Part shown: positions 48,938 to 57,921 of the stretch, piece by piece
Layout of the letters: each line of letters begins with the position of its first letter
How positions within the stretch are numbered: position 1 is the first letter of the stretch
Source of the DNA: Nonomuraea aurantiaca
GTDB lineage: Bacteria; Actinomycetota; Actinomycetes; Streptosporangiales; Streptosporangiaceae
Length of the DNA stretch: 64,000 nucleotides
Direction of reading: 5' to 3'
Assembly (NCBI RefSeq): GCF_020215705.1
Contig: NZ_JAIWNB010000023.1
Location: 1-64,000 of the forward strand
The notes under the pieces: generated by a model
What the model saw: only the letters and a program-made list of their open reading frames with translations
Database searches by the model: none
Told to the model about the DNA's origin: nothing
Position numbers and translations under genes: made by a program

Positions 48938-49717
48938 GTGGATGTCGCAGACCTGACCCCGGCGCAGGCGCGCGAGCGCTTCCGCGCGGGCGAGCGGGTG
49001 CCGACCGCGGGCTGGTGCTCCGGCTGGACGCAGGCCAATCTGATCGCCGTGCCCAGGAAGCTGGGCTACGAGCTGCTGCTGTTCGCGCAACTGAACGCAC
49101 AGGCGTGCCCGGTGCTGGACGTGGGGGAGCCGGGGGCGTGGTCCACGGCCCTGTTCCCCGGCGATCTGCGTACCGATCTGCCGGGATATCGCGTCTATCG
49201 CGACGGGCGGCCGGTCGCCGACCTCGACGACGTGGCCGCCGAGTGGCGTGACGACCTCGTGGCCTTCCTCATCGGCTGCAGCTTCACCTTCGAGCAGGCG
49301 CTGCTGCGGGCCGGGGTGCCGATCAGGCACCTGGAGCTGGGGACGAACGTGCCGATGTACCGGACGAACGTGCCCTGCCACCCGGTCGGCCCGCTGTCGG
49401 GCCCGCTCGTCGTGTCGATGCGGCCGGTCCCGGCGGCGCTCGTGGACGTCGCGGTCGAGGTCAGTGGCCACTACCCGCAGGTGCACGGGGCGCCCGTGCA
49501 CGTGGGCGACCCGGCCGCGATCGGGATCGCCGACCTCGGCCGGCCCGACTTCGGCGATCCGGTGGAGGTGCGGCCCGGTGAGGTGCCGCTGTTCTGGGCC
49601 TGCGGCGTGACGCCGCAGGCGGTGATCATGGCCAGCGGCGTGGAGTTCGCGATCGGCCACCTGCCGGGCCACATGGCGATCATCGACGCGCGCGACGACG
49701 AGTATCGCGTTCCTTAA
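48938..49717 (+). CDS. DUF1445 family protein (D-glutamate cyclase-like/putative hydro-lyase)
   Basis: A 259-residue cytoplasmic protein from GTG 48938. Family sequences visible are AGWCSGWTQANLIAVPRKLG, FLIGCSFTFEQALLRAGV, YRTNVPCHPVGPLSGPLVVS and FWACGVTPQAVIMAS, typical of the YcsI/DUF1445 family; the mammalian relative DGLUCY is a D-glutamate cyclase. The bacterial substrate is unsettled. Divergence from the SSS symporter hints at a shared carboxylate pathway. Confidence 0.85.
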   Translation: MDVADLTPAQARERFRAGERVPTAGWCSGWTQANLIAVPRKLGYELLLFAQLNAQACPVLDVGEPGAWSTALFPGDLRTDLPGYRVYRDGRPVADLDDVAAEWRDDLVAFLIGCSFTFEQALLRAGVPIRHLELGTNVPMYRTNVPCHPVGPLSGPLVVSMRPVPAALVDVAVEVSGHYPQVHGAPVHVGDPAAIGIADLGRPDFGDPVEVRPGEVPLFWACGVTPQAVIMASGVEFAIGHLPGHMAIIDARDDEYRVP

Positions 49718-50295
49718 CGTGTTTTGTGCGGTTGTGGGGGGATGCCCGCTCTCGTGAGCTGCTCGCCGACCGGCCGCGCGCCAGGACGGTTGTCGATCTC
49801 CAGATGCGGTACGGCCGGCGGCTCGGACACCCGGATCGCCGCCAGGTACGCCTCGAACGCCGCCAGCTTGCCCGCGTCCTTCTCCGACCCCCTGGCCACC
49901 AGGCGCTCGCGCAGGGTCGGCCCGTCCGAGCGGACCCAGATGAGCCTGACCGGGTCACCACCCAGCTCCTCGACCCAGCGCTCCCACAGCCGCACCGAGT
50001 GCACCTGGGCGGTGAACGGGCCGTCGAGCAGCACCGGGCAGCCGTGCTCGCGGATCTGCCTGGCCGTCCTGGTCAGGCCCGCGTATTCGTGCACCTTGAT
50101 GTGCTCGTCGTACCACGGCCCCTCGCGTTCGCCGTGGTGCCTGCCGTACCCCCGGAGGATCTCGGCGGCGAAGTCGCCGTACACGGTGTCCTTGTCGAGC
50201 AGGGCGGCCGGCGGGTCGAGGCGGGCGAGCAGCGCCGCCGCGACGGTGGACTTGCCCGCGCCCGGCGGGCCGCTGATCACCCAAAGCGTGCTCAT
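49714..50295 (-). CDS. P-loop kinase-like ATP-binding protein
   Basis: A 193-residue AAA_33-type kinase. The Walker A motif WVISGPPGAGKSTVAAALLA follows the ATG at 50295. Later parts are ALLDKDTVYGDFAAEILRG, CPVLLDGPFTAQVHS (Walker-B-like) and LIWVRSDGPTLRERLVARGS, the Arg-rich lid. It probably phosphorylates a small molecule or an antibiotic. Its 3' end overlaps the convergent DUF1445 stop by three bases. Confidence 0.82.
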   Translation of the reverse strand: MSTLWVISGPPGAGKSTVAAALLARLDPPAALLDKDTVYGDFAAEILRGYGRHHGEREGPWYDEHIKVHEYAGLTRTARQIREHGCPVLLDGPFTAQVHSVRLWERWVEELGGDPVRLIWVRSDGPTLRERLVARGSEKDAGKLAAFEAYLAAIRVSEPPAVPHLEIDNRPGARPVGEQLTRAGIPPQPHKTR

Positions 50296-50383
50296 GGGGT
50301 CAGTCTCGCGTACGCGGATCTGCGTACGCGGGTGACGCGGCTCGGCGGACGACCGGAAGCGGGGGCGCCGACAGACTCGGCTC

Positions 50384-51676
50384 ATGCTGACCGTGCTGTT
50401 CAGGGCGTTCCGGGTGCCGGATCTCCGTAAGAAGTTACTGTTCACGCTGGCCGTCATCGGGCTGTTCCGGCTGGGGCAGATCCTGCCGGCGCCGGGGGTG
50501 GACGTCGTGGCGGTCCAGCAGTGCCTGGGGACGGCGCGTGGCGGGCTGTTCGACATGGTGCAGATGCTCAGCGGGGGCGCGATGCTGAAGCTGTCGGTCT
50601 TCGCGCTGGGCGTCATGCCGTACATCACCGCGAGCATCGTCATGCAGCTGCTGACCGTCGTCGTGCCACGGCTCGAGACGCTCAGGAAGGAAGGGCAATC
50701 GGGGCAGGCGAAGATCACCCAGTACACGCGGTACCTGACCGTCGGGCTGGCCGTGCTCAACGCCACCACGGTGGTCGCGCTGGCGCGCGGCGGGCAGCTG
50801 CTGCCAGGGTGCGCCCACCCGTTGCTGCGCGACGAGAGCCTGCTGGGCGTCGCGGTGGTGGTGGTCACCCTGGTGGCGGGGACCAGCATGGTGATGTGGC
50901 TGGGCGAGCTGGTGACCGACCGGGGGATCGGGAACGGGATGTCGATCCTGATGTTCACGCAGGTCGTGGCCTTCTTCCCGTCGTACATGTCGACCATCTT
51001 CGTGCTCAGCCCGTTCGCCTTCGGCATGCTGCTGGTGACCGGGGTGTTCCTGGTGGCGGCCGTGGTGTTCATCGAGCAGGCGCAGCGGCGCATCCCCGTG
51101 CAGTACGCCAAGCGGGCGGTGGGGCGGCGGATGTACGGCGGGAGCAGCACCTACATCCCCCTGAAGGTCAACCAGGCCGGGATCGTGCCGGTCATCTTCG
51201 CCACGTCACTTTTGTACCTGCCGACGCTGGCCGCTCCGCTGCTCGGTGACGAGGTCGGCGGCTGGCTGTCGCGGAACGTCACCGCCGGCACGCACCCGCT
51301 CTACATGATCGTATTTTTCCTGCTGATCGTGGGATTCGCGTACTTCTACGTGTCGATCACCTTCAATCCCGTCGAGGTGGCCGACAATATGCGGCGCTAC
51401 AGCGGGTTCGTGCCGGGCATCCGCCCTGGCGCGCCGACGGCGCGGTATCTGGCGTACGTGCTGTCGCGGCTGACCGCGCCCGGGGCCGTCTACCTGGGGG
51501 TGCTGGCGCTGCTGCCGCTGCTCGCGTTCGCGATCCTGCGGGATCCGAGCACCCAGCAGAACTTCCCGTTCGGGGGGACCAGCATCATGATCATGGTGGG
51601 GGTGGGGCTCGAGACGGTGAAACAGATCGAGGCACAGCTCCAGCAGCGCAACTACGAGGGGTTCCTCAGGAAATAG
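50384..51676 (+). CDS. secY: Stand-alone SecY paralogue (protein translocase channel)
   Basis: A full-length SecY of 430 residues with about ten membrane helices. Conserved loops are PYITASIVMQLLTVVVPRLE, EQAQRRIPVQYAKRAVGRRM, YIPLKVNQAGIVPVIFATSL, NPVEVADNMRRYSGFVPGIR and the end QQRNYEGFLRK. The usual secY lies in the ribosomal-protein operon; this one stands alone between a kinase gene and a response-regulator gene, so it is a second copy. Which exports depend on it is unknown. The stop lies next to the convergent regulator's stop. Confidence 0.9.
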   Translation: MLTVLFRAFRVPDLRKKLLFTLAVIGLFRLGQILPAPGVDVVAVQQCLGTARGGLFDMVQMLSGGAMLKLSVFALGVMPYITASIVMQLLTVVVPRLETLRKEGQSGQAKITQYTRYLTVGLAVLNATTVVALARGGQLLPGCAHPLLRDESLLGVAVVVVTLVAGTSMVMWLGELVTDRGIGNGMSILMFTQVVAFFPSYMSTIFVLSPFAFGMLLVTGVFLVAAVVFIEQAQRRIPVQYAKRAVGRRMYGGSSTYIPLKVNQAGIVPVIFATSLLYLPTLAAPLLGDEVGGWLSRNVTAGTHPLYMIVFFLLIVGFAYFYVSITFNPVEVADNMRRYSGFVPGIRPGAPTARYLAYVLSRLTAPGAVYLGVLALLPLLAFAILRDPSTQQNFPFGGTSIMIMVGVGLETVKQIEAQLQQRNYEGFLRK

Positions 51677-52387
51677 CTACGTGGGTACGGCCAGGCCGGC
51701 GCGCATCGCGAACACCACCAGCTGGGCGCGGTCGCGGGCGCGGAGCTTGACCATGGCTCGGCTGACGTGCGTGCGGACGGTGTCGGGGCTGATCACCAGC
51801 TCCTTGGCGATCTCCTCGTTGGACCGGCCGGTGGCCACCCAGGCGACCAGCTCGCGTTCGCGCGGCGTGAGAGTGTCGAGGCCCTCGACCGGCTCGGTGC
51901 CGTGGCGGCCGAACAGGCCGATGACCTTCCTGGTGATCGCGGGCGACAGCAGCGCCTCGCCCGCGGCCACCACCCGGACCGCGCCGGCCAGCTCGTCGGG
52001 GGCGCTGTCCTTGAGCAGGAACCCGCTGGCTCCGGCCTGGAGCGCGGCGAAGATGTACTCGTCCACGGCGAACGTGGTCACCACCACGATCCTGGTGCCG
52101 CTCAGTTCGCGGTCACCGGCGATGGCCCGCAGGGTCGCCAGGCCGTCCATGCCGGGCATGCGGATGTCGAGCAGGAGTACGTCGGGGTGGGTGCGGCGGA
52201 TGAGCTGGAGCGCCGCCGCGCCGTCGGCCGCCTCGCCGACGCACTCCAGGCCCGGCTCCCGATCCAGCAACGCCCTGAGCCCCATCCGTACGACGGCTTG
52301 ATCGTCGGCGACGGCCACCCGGATCACCGGCTCCTGCTGCTCGGCTTCCTCGGCTTCCTTGGCTTCGTCGGCTGGGGCGGGGGTCAC
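51677..52387 (-). CDS. NarL/LuxR-type response regulator
   Basis: A 236-residue regulator. Receiver: VAVADDQAVVRMGLRALLDR, phosphorylation Asp in DVLLLDIRMPGMDG, switch Thr in VVVTTF, Lys in GFLLKDSAPDEL. The C-terminal GerE helix-turn-helix is LTPRERELVAWVATGRSNEE, DTVRTHVSRAMVKL. A GTG start overlaps the histidine kinase stop (GTGA), so the two form one system. Confidence 0.93.
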   Translation of the reverse strand: MTPAPADEAKEAEEAEQQEPVIRVAVADDQAVVRMGLRALLDREPGLECVGEAADGAAALQLIRRTHPDVLLLDIRMPGMDGLATLRAIAGDRELSGTRIVVVTTFAVDEYIFAALQAGASGFLLKDSAPDELAGAVRVVAAGEALLSPAITRKVIGLFGRHGTEPVEGLDTLTPRERELVAWVATGRSNEEIAKELVISPDTVRTHVSRAMVKLRARDRAQLVVFAMRAGLAVPT

Positions 52388-53811
52388 GTGAGGTCTGCCG
52401 GGGAGTCGGCGGTGTTGTGGTGAGCCGAGCCGTTCGGGAGTGCGGGTTGCCGGGTGTGGTGAGCTGAGCCGTGGTGGAGCGCGGGTTGCTGCGGGAATGT
52501 GGCGAGGACCTGGAAGCCGCCGCCGTCCCGCGGGCCCGCCGTGAAGTGTCCGCCCGCGGCGAGCACCCTGGCCCGCATCCCGGCCAGTCCCCGGCCCTCG
52601 GCCGCGCCTACTCGCCCGCGATCCCCGGTCGTCCCCGCTCGGCCGCGCTCCTCGATCGCTCCTGGTCGGTCGGCTCCTCGGGCGCGCTCCACGGCCGCTC
52701 CTGGTCGGTCGGCGCCTTGGTCGGGGCCTCGGTCGGCGATTTCCAGGACGAGCGGCCCATTGGGGTCGCCGGACAGTCGTACGAGCGCCTGCGTCGTCCC
52801 GGCGTGGCGCAGGACGTTGGTCAGCGACTCGCGCACCACCCCGTAGACGGTCGCGCTGAGGTGGGCGGGCACGACGGGGTCGGCGGGCCGCACGTCCACC
52901 GCGAGCCCCGCGGCCCTGACCCCGTCGATGAGGCTCGGCAGGTCGTGGGCGCCGTCCCGCGCGTCATCGGCGCTGTCGCGTGGGTCATGGGTGCTGTCGC
53001 GCGGGTCGAGCCGGTCGAGGGCGGCGCGTAGCTGGGTGAGCGCCGTCGTGCTGGTCGCCTTGATCGCCAGCAGCGAGGCGCGCGCCTGCTCGGGGTCGTC
53101 GTCGAGCGTGACGAGCGCGAGCCCGGCCTGCAGGGCGATGGCCGCCAGCCCGTGCCCGGCGGCGTCGTGCACCTCCCCGGCGATTCGCGCCCGCTCGGCG
53201 GCGAGCACATCCTTCCGAGGCCCGTCAGCTGATGCGCCATCAGCTGACGGGCCGTCAGCCGAGGCGCTGTCAACCGAGGCGCTGTCAACCGAGGCGCGGT
53301 CAACCGAGGCGCCCTCACAGGGGACGTCGCCACGAAGGGCATCGCCATGGAGGGTTTCGTCACGAAGGGTTTCGTCACAGGGGGCGCCGTCACGGAGGGC
53401 GCGGACGGTGCGGTGCGCCGGGGTGAGACTGTGGGCCGCCGGAATGCCCCAGGCCCTGGCAGGCGTCGCGATCGGCAGCGAGCCGGTTCGCACCGTATCG
53501 GCGGGCGCACCGGTTCGTGCGGCATCGTGGGGCAGGCCGGTTCGCACGGCATCGGCGAGCGCGCCGACCCGTACGGCATCGGTGGAGGGTCCTGCCGTGC
53601 CCGTGGAGATGACCGGCGGCGGCTCGGCTTCCGCGGCGGCGGCGGCAGCGGCGGCGCGTGCCTGGGCCAGGCCGCTGAAGGACCACGGGACGGCCAGCCA
53701 GCCCGCCCAGGCCAGCATGATCACGACCGGGACGTCACCCAGCCGGGCCATGCGGGACAGCGCCTTGAACGGCCCGCGCGGGCCGTCACCGCTGTGCGTG
53801 TGCTCGGTCAC
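52384..53811 (-). CDS. Sensor histidine kinase with low-complexity insertions
   Basis: A 475-residue HisKA_3-type kinase. Phospho-acceptor: IAGEVHDAAGHGLAAIALQA; ATPase N-box: VVRESLTNVLRHAG; G-boxes EIADRGPDQG and EGRGLAGMRARV. One hydrophobic segment near residue 28-45 (PVVIMLAWAGWLAVPW) is seen where family members usually have four to six. The linker (residues 65-210), the region before the ATPase domain and about 45 residues between the G-boxes consist of repeated Arg/Gly/Asp/Ala words (SVDSASVDSASADG, DRPGA, SAHH). The expansions look recent. Confidence 0.85.
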   Translation of the reverse strand: MTEHTHSGDGPRGPFKALSRMARLGDVPVVIMLAWAGWLAVPWSFSGLAQARAAAAAAAAEAEPPPVISTGTAGPSTDAVRVGALADAVRTGLPHDAARTGAPADTVRTGSLPIATPARAWGIPAAHSLTPAHRTVRALRDGAPCDETLRDETLHGDALRGDVPCEGASVDRASVDSASVDSASADGPSADGASADGPRKDVLAAERARIAGEVHDAAGHGLAAIALQAGLALVTLDDDPEQARASLLAIKATSTTALTQLRAALDRLDPRDSTHDPRDSADDARDGAHDLPSLIDGVRAAGLAVDVRPADPVVPAHLSATVYGVVRESLTNVLRHAGTTQALVRLSGDPNGPLVLEIADRGPDQGADRPGAAVERARGADRPGAIEERGRAGTTGDRGRVGAAEGRGLAGMRARVLAAGGHFTAGPRDGGGFQVLATFPQQPALHHGSAHHTRQPALPNGSAHHNTADSPADLT

Positions 53812-53951
53812 CGTCCCCCCACCTGGCCAGGCTCGCTCAGCCCATAATCCTAGCCAGTTTCCGGCCTTCCGGTTGGCGTCCGGACCGCCCGGACGCCCAC
53901 GAGACGATCTTGTGGTGGGCGCTCAGCCGCCAGCCTGGAGCGCCGTTCAGG

Positions 53952-54860
53952 TCAAGCGGCCCCGCTGGTGAGCCAGCGCAGCGGGTTGTCCCGGGTGACG
54001 AGGCGGATCGTGTCCTCGGTGACCCCCGACTCGCGCAGGCGCGGCAGCAGCGTGTGGAAGAGGTGCGCGTAGCCGGGGCCGCCGTACCGGTTGACCTGCG
54101 CGATCCGGCTCACGCCGGTGCTGAGCAGGAGGCGGTCGGCGTGGCCGTCCTCGATGAGGCCGAGCGCGAGCCTGGCCGACTGGTCCGTACCGAGGCTGAG
54201 CGAGCCCAGGCTGACGTACGCGCCGGCCTCGGCGATCTTGCGGGCGACGGCCAGGTCGTCGCCCGCGTAGCCCACGCTCACCCTGTCGCCGGCCAGGCCC
54301 TGGGCGAGGAGGATCTCCAGCATGGCCAGCCCGTTGTGCCCGTACGTGGCGACGGGCAGGCGGGAGGCCAGCGCGGCGCGGGCGGCGGCGATCAGGCCGC
54401 GTTCCTCGGCCGGAGTGGGCTCTTTGCCGCAGCAGCCGGCCTGGCCGATCACGCCGGGGAACACGCCGATGTCGTCGAGGCCGTCGGAGATCTCGCTCAT
54501 CAGCCGCCTCGTGAGCGTCTCGACGTCCGCGTCGCGGGGACCGCTGAACGGTCCGGCGAACAGGCCGGTCGCGGCGATCACCGGAACCCGGCTGCCCATC
54601 GCGATCCGGGCCAGGGCGGCGGCGTCGCGGCCCATGCCCAGACAGGTAAGATCGATGATCAAGCCGAGCTGGTCGGACTGGCGCACCTCGCGGAGTTCGG
54701 TGGTGACGGTCTGGTCCTCGTCGAGCCACCGATAGGGGTCGGAGTCGATGCCGGTCGCCCAGCGCATGTCGGTGCGCAGGTGCTCGCGGGGAAGGACGGC
54801 GCCGTCGATGGCGGTCGCGGGTACGGGACCGGTGACGGTACGAAGCATGGCCTCGGGCAT
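53952..54860 (-). CDS. Phosphotriesterase-related amidohydrolase
   Basis: A 302-residue PTE-family TIM barrel. Parts seen are PATAIDGAVLPREHLRTDMR, LGLIIDLTCLGMGRDAAALA, VPVIAATGLFAGPF, GVFPGVIGQAGCCGKEPTPA, LPVATYGHNGLAMLEILL and RLLLSTGVSRIAQVNRYGGP. The first metal motif, normally HEH, is AIDG..L here and other metal ligands look changed, so catalysis may differ or be lost. Family members act as lactonases or esterases. Divergent from the PGPGW protein gene. Confidence 0.8.
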   Translation of the reverse strand: MPEAMLRTVTGPVPATAIDGAVLPREHLRTDMRWATGIDSDPYRWLDEDQTVTTELREVRQSDQLGLIIDLTCLGMGRDAAALARIAMGSRVPVIAATGLFAGPFSGPRDADVETLTRRLMSEISDGLDDIGVFPGVIGQAGCCGKEPTPAEERGLIAAARAALASRLPVATYGHNGLAMLEILLAQGLAGDRVSVGYAGDDLAVARKIAEAGAYVSLGSLSLGTDQSARLALGLIEDGHADRLLLSTGVSRIAQVNRYGGPGYAHLFHTLLPRLRESGVTEDTIRLVTRDNPLRWLTSGAA

Positions 54861-55023
54861 AGGAGACGGTAACCGATTTTTGCCCGAAGTCGCCTATAAA
54901 AGCATGAAATTTTACGTTTTGTGCCGTTTGTCGATTTGGTGGGTTGCCGGGTTGGTAAGGCAGCCTATTTCAGGGCCGCTGGGCCGTATCCTTGGGGGCA
55001 CATCGACCGTGCGGGGGAGTACG
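54861..55023. promoter_or_regulatory. AT-rich divergent promoter region
   Basis: A 163-bp gap between divergent genes. Bases 54872-54925 are conspicuously AT-rich for this genome (TTTTTGCCC, CTATAAAAGCATGAAATTTT), a likely promoter patch. A GGGGGAG ribosome site lies at 55013. Confidence 0.45.
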
Positions 55024-55479
55024 TTGCCGATCCAGGACTCCGAGACCGGAGACGCCGACGCGATCAAGGATGAGTCGGCCGGCCGTTCGAGCATGCCCGA
55101 GCGCCGGTCGGGCCTCCACGGCTGGCTGGACGGCATCCGGTCCACCCGCGCGGGCGCGCTCACGCTGAAGATCGTCATCGGCGCCATCGGCACGATCATG
55201 GTGGTGGGCGGCCTGATCATGGTGCCGTTCCCCGGGCCGGGCTGGCTGGTCGTGTTCGCGGGGCTGGCCGTGCTGGCCACCGAGTTCCACTGGGCGCGCC
55301 GGGCGCTGGAGTTCGGCAAGCGGGTGCTGCACGACTGGACCGAATGGTACAAACGGCAGGGCTGGACGGTCCGCGTCATCGTGCTCATCATCACCGTGGC
55401 CGTCGCGGCCGTGATCGTCTACTTCGGGCTCAGGACGCTCGGCATCGATCTGATCGAGCTGGCCCAGCGCGTTATCTAG
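55024..55479 (+). CDS. PGPGW-motif membrane protein (TIGR02611 family)
   Basis: A 151-residue protein from TTG 55024, chosen for GGGGGAG four bases upstream (GTG 55009 and ATG 55093 are in frame). Three hydrophobic helices: IVIGAIGTIMVVGGLIMVPF, GWLVVFAGLAVLATEF and VRVIVLIITVAVAAVIVYF. The PFPGPGW sequence between the first two is the family signature. Function unknown. Confidence 0.85.
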   Translation: MPIQDSETGDADAIKDESAGRSSMPERRSGLHGWLDGIRSTRAGALTLKIVIGAIGTIMVVGGLIMVPFPGPGWLVVFAGLAVLATEFHWARRALEFGKRVLHDWTEWYKRQGWTVRVIVLIITVAVAAVIVYFGLRTLGIDLIELAQRVI

Positions 55480-55534
55480 ACCGGGTCGTTATCGCTGCCG
55501 GAAATCCGGCCATCCGGTGCCTATTCTGCGGGGC

Positions 55535-56518
55535 GTGATCGCCCACATCGCCGCCGCCCTGTCGCTCGCCCTGCTCGCTCCGGCCTCGCCCGGCGGCATC
55601 GCCGGTACCGCCAGTACGGCCGGTACCGCCGAGCTCCCGACCGCCCAGGCGGACACACTGCCCCTTCCCGGCGTCAGTGTGAAATATCAGGAAAAGGTGG
55701 GTGATCCGGTACGGCTCAGCAGCTACGGCCTGGGCACCAAGAGCACCTACCTCAGGGCCAAGACCGGCACCACGTTCATCAATCAGCCGACCCTGACGGA
55801 GGCGGCGGTCTCACCCGACGCCGCCACGATGGCCGGCGTCCCGAAGTCCTACCGGGCGGGCTACGACTCGCTCCTGCTCACCGACCGCGCCGGCGGCCAG
55901 ACCAGGCGAATCCGTACGGTCAAGAAGCCCCTGGCCGCCTCGTACATCTCATGGTCGCGGGACGGCAAGCGGGTGGCGCTCACCGTCGAGCAGAAGTCCG
56001 GCGGGAAGTGGCGGACCGTCGGCTTCACCGTCGTCGACGTGGTGGCGGGCACCGCGCGCACGGTCCGCCCGGCCGGGCTCGACGGGAGCGCGGACTTCTG
56101 GTGGAGCCCCGGCGGGGACCTCGTCGCCAGGTTCGGCGACGGCCTGCGGACCTACCGGGCCAGTGACGGCGCGGCGGTGCGCACGTTCGCGGGCGTCGGG
56201 CTGCCGACCGGGCCGGAGGACGCCTACTCGCCGTCGGGCGGCCGCCTGACCACGTGGTGTCCCACACGCTTCAAGGAGCAGCTCTGCCTGGTGAACCCGG
56301 CCACGGGCAAGATCGCGAGCCGGGTGGCCGTCAGCCCCGAGATGCTGTGGGGCTGGTGGGACGACAGCCATGTCATCGCGGTCATGGCCCACCAGGGCGC
56401 CTATCGCCTGTCGGTGGTCGACCTGACGACGGGCAAGGTCACCCGGGTGCTGGCCGGCATCCCGTACCAGACGTGGAAGGCGAGCCTCTGGATGACCTTC
56501 ACCCGGACCGCGCGCTGA
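55535..56518 (+). CDS. Secreted beta-propeller-like protein
   Basis: A 327-residue protein with a signal peptide (AHIAAALSLALLAPASPGG). GTG 55535 is favoured over 55517 because TATTCT seven bases upstream would give a leaderless mRNA starting at the GTG. Repeats such as YISWSRDGKRVALTVEQ, DFWWSPGGDLVARFGDG and LCLVNPATGKIASRV resemble TolB/WD40-type blades. It is exported; the ligand is unknown. Confidence 0.7.
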   Translation: MIAHIAAALSLALLAPASPGGIAGTASTAGTAELPTAQADTLPLPGVSVKYQEKVGDPVRLSSYGLGTKSTYLRAKTGTTFINQPTLTEAAVSPDAATMAGVPKSYRAGYDSLLLTDRAGGQTRRIRTVKKPLAASYISWSRDGKRVALTVEQKSGGKWRTVGFTVVDVVAGTARTVRPAGLDGSADFWWSPGGDLVARFGDGLRTYRASDGAAVRTFAGVGLPTGPEDAYSPSGGRLTTWCPTRFKEQLCLVNPATGKIASRVAVSPEMLWGWWDDSHVIAVMAHQGAYRLSVVDLTTGKVTRVLAGIPYQTWKASLWMTFTRTAR

Positions 56519-56524
56519 CGGTGA

Positions 56525-56845
56525 CTACAGGTAGAGGCCGGTGCCGTGGTCGGTCTCCTGCGTCGCCACGGCGTGCAGGTCGCGCTCGCGCATGACGAGG
56601 TAGACCTGCGCGTGCAGCTCCACCTCGAACTGGTCCTCCGGGTTGAGCAGCACCTTGTCGCCCACCTTGACCGCGCGTACGTTCGAGCCGACCCCGCAGA
56701 CCTCGCCCCAGGCCAGCCGGTTGGCCATCTTGACCGTCGCGGGGATGACGATCCCGGAGCCGCTGCGCCGCTCCTCGGTCTCTTGCTCCAGCCGGATCAT
56801 CACCCGGTCGTTGAGCATCTGGATCTCGAACTTGGGTGCTACCAC
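56525..56845 (-). CDS. GroES-like (Cpn10) protein
   Basis: A 106-residue protein. FEIQMLNDRVMIRLEQETEE, SGIVIPATVKMANRLAWGEV, VKVGDKVLLNPEDQFEV and YLVMRERDLHAVA follow the GroES beta-barrel with a mobile-loop-like segment. The mobile loop (ERRSGSGIVIP) is similar to real GroES, but the rest is divergent and no groEL is nearby. It is probably a second or specialised co-chaperonin. Confidence 0.75.
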   Translation of the reverse strand: MVAPKFEIQMLNDRVMIRLEQETEERRSGSGIVIPATVKMANRLAWGEVCGVGSNVRAVKVGDKVLLNPEDQFEVELHAQVYLVMRERDLHAVATQETDHGTGLYL

Positions 56846-56895
56846 GCGCTCAGTTTACGGTCATCCGGACTCCCGCGAACCGGCAACCGCTGACG

Positions 56896-57867
56896 TCAGG
56901 GCAGTGTGAGCTCGGCGAAGACGGGCCGATGGTCGGTGTGGGCCAGCGACTCGACCGAGAACGCCCGTACCCCCATCCCGGCGGAGGCCAGCACATGGTC
57001 GATCACCACGCCGGGAGCCCGCCCGCCGCTGGGCCAGTACGTCGCGGTGAACCCCCGCCCGGTGACGTCCGCCGCGTCGCGGTAGCCGGCGGCCAGCAGG
57101 TCGCGCATCGGCACGTGGTCGAGCGTGGCGTTGAAGTCGCCGGCGAGCACCCGCGCGGCCCCACCGCCACGTGGCAGCGCGACCAGCCCCTGCTGCCAGC
57201 AGGGCGTCGGTCCCTCGTACTTGGGCGCGCACGGGTGCACCGACACCACCTCGATCTTCGTCCCGCCCGGCTCCGTGAGCACCGCCCTGGCCTGCCCGAA
57301 CGCGCCGAACTGAATGGCCGGGCCCGCCGTGAGCGGGTAGCGCGAGTAGACGCCGGAGCCGCCCACGCCGGGCAGCGCCCGGACCACGGCCTGCGGCAAC
57401 GCCTTGCGCAGGCCCGCCCGGTCGAGGGCCGCCGCGGCCTTCGGAGTGAGCTCCTGCAGCGTCAGGACGTCCGGCCGGAGCCTGGCGACCAGGTCCATCA
57501 GCCCCGCCGTGTCGGCCGAGCCCACCATCAGGTTGGCCGCCAGCACCCGCAGCGTCCGCCCGCCCGCGACCGGTTCGCCGCTCGCGGCCGGCTTGCCGCC
57601 CGCGCCCGGCTCGCCGTCGGCGAACCAGCGAGGCAGTACGGCCAGCGCCAGGGCCGCCACGGTGACGAGCGCGACCGCCCCGGCGACCCACCGCCGCAGC
57701 GCCCCGGCCAGGACGAGGCCGAGCACGGAGACCGCCGCCGCGTACGGCGTGAACGCCACGATCGGCACCCATGGCCACAACCCGTCGTACGGGCTCACCC
57801 GCAGCGCCGCCCACACCGCTAGGGGAGCCACCACCAACCACACCAAAACGCTCACCAAAGTTCGCAC
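56896..57867 (-). CDS. Membrane-anchored endonuclease/exonuclease/phosphatase-family protein
   Basis: A 323-residue protein. GTG 57867 is chosen since GGAGGAGG lies seven bases upstream. Three N-terminal helices (LVSVLVWLVVAPLAVWAAL, VPIVAFTPYAAAVSVLGLV, VAGAVALVTVAALALAVL) precede an outside EEP domain: RVLAANLMVGSAD, VLTLQELTP (catalytic Glu), RVLAGDFNATLDH and HTDHRPVFAELTL (His). It likely hydrolyses phosphodiesters outside the cell. Confidence 0.88.
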   Translation of the reverse strand: MRTLVSVLVWLVVAPLAVWAALRVSPYDGLWPWVPIVAFTPYAAAVSVLGLVLAGALRRWVAGAVALVTVAALALAVLPRWFADGEPGAGGKPAASGEPVAGGRTLRVLAANLMVGSADTAGLMDLVARLRPDVLTLQELTPKAAAALDRAGLRKALPQAVVRALPGVGGSGVYSRYPLTAGPAIQFGAFGQARAVLTEPGGTKIEVVSVHPCAPKYEGPTPCWQQGLVALPRGGGAARVLAGDFNATLDHVPMRDLLAAGYRDAADVTGRGFTATYWPSGGRAPGVVIDHVLASAGMGVRAFSVESLAHTDHRPVFAELTLP

Positions 57868-57921
57868 CCGCACCTCCTCCCATGTATCGCCACGAATCAT
57901 CACAGAGGTTCACGCCATGAG

